A stretch of DNA of 5,832 nt from an uncultured Oscillochloris sp. (GTDB taxonomy: Bacteria; Chloroflexota; Chloroflexia; Chloroflexales; Chloroflexaceae): the NCBI GenBank assembly GCA_903877945.1, contig CAIRFY010000329.1, positions 1-5,832 on the forward strand, in the 5' to 3' direction. How positions within the stretch are numbered: position 1 is the first letter of the stretch; every line of letters begins with the position of its first letter. Under the pieces are notes generated by a model, which made no database searches, was not told where the DNA came from, and saw only the letters and a list, made by a program, of their open reading frames with translations. Both the position numbers and the translations under genes were made by a program. Positions 5,808-5,832 of the stretch are shown in pieces.

Positions 5808-5832
5808 GGCATGCTTCAAAATGGGCATATTC

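Noticed and set aside
5811..5832. ATG four bases after the stop as the start of a next gene
   Set aside because: Only seven codons are visible, and the upstream GTGAGG is too close to the ATG for a good ribosome binding site; nothing can be supported.
5808..5832. Transcription terminator after the gene
   Set aside because: The 25 visible bases contain only a short GCATGC palindrome, with no stem-loop and T-run.

Overview
The window lies almost entirely inside one very long gene on the + strand. The reading frame is already open at the left edge (first whole codon at nt 3) and runs to a TGA at 5805-5807, giving 1,934 visible codons; the true start and any signal peptide lie upstream. Residue numbers in this annotation count the codon at nt 3 as residue 1. 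No other gene, RNA gene, mobile element or CRISPR array can be supported.

Layout, N to C: (i) nt 27-3833, eight tandem ~156-162-residue units of a right-handed parallel beta-helix type, with at least the end of one more unit before nt 27; each unit carries an acidic loop with a Cys-x9-Cys pair. (ii) nt 3834-4046, a terminal beta-helix rung/cap with a WWNSATGP...FDPW signature. (iii) nt 4059-5387, a clostripain-like (family C11, clan CD) cysteine protease domain with His in DHGGGW and Cys in LDACLMG. (iv) nt 5388-5525, a Pro/Ala/Thr-rich linker. (v) nt 5526-5759, a carboxypeptidase-regulatory-like beta-sandwich. (vi) nt 5760-5804, a short tail ending in HYVYLPMISR. The likely picture is a giant exported or surface-attached fibre that carries an Arg/Lys-specific protease near its C-terminus. 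All 18 non-catalytic cysteines can be placed in close or plausible pairs, which suits an extracytoplasmic location.

Organism: the DNA is GC-rich with bacterial-type surface-protein domains. The YLPxxxR-type C-terminus resembles tails I recall on secreted proteins of Chloroflexota (Roseiflexus/Chloroflexus/Herpetosiphon-like bacteria). That assignment is an inference from one motif plus composition, not a proof.

The most notable points are the beta-helix/C11 fusion with a basic cluster exactly where C11 enzymes self-process, the invariant Cys pair in every unit, the mosaic AABBBAAB order of two unit classes with recent-looking DNA duplication, and a sharp change in alanine codon use between the repeat array and the protease module.
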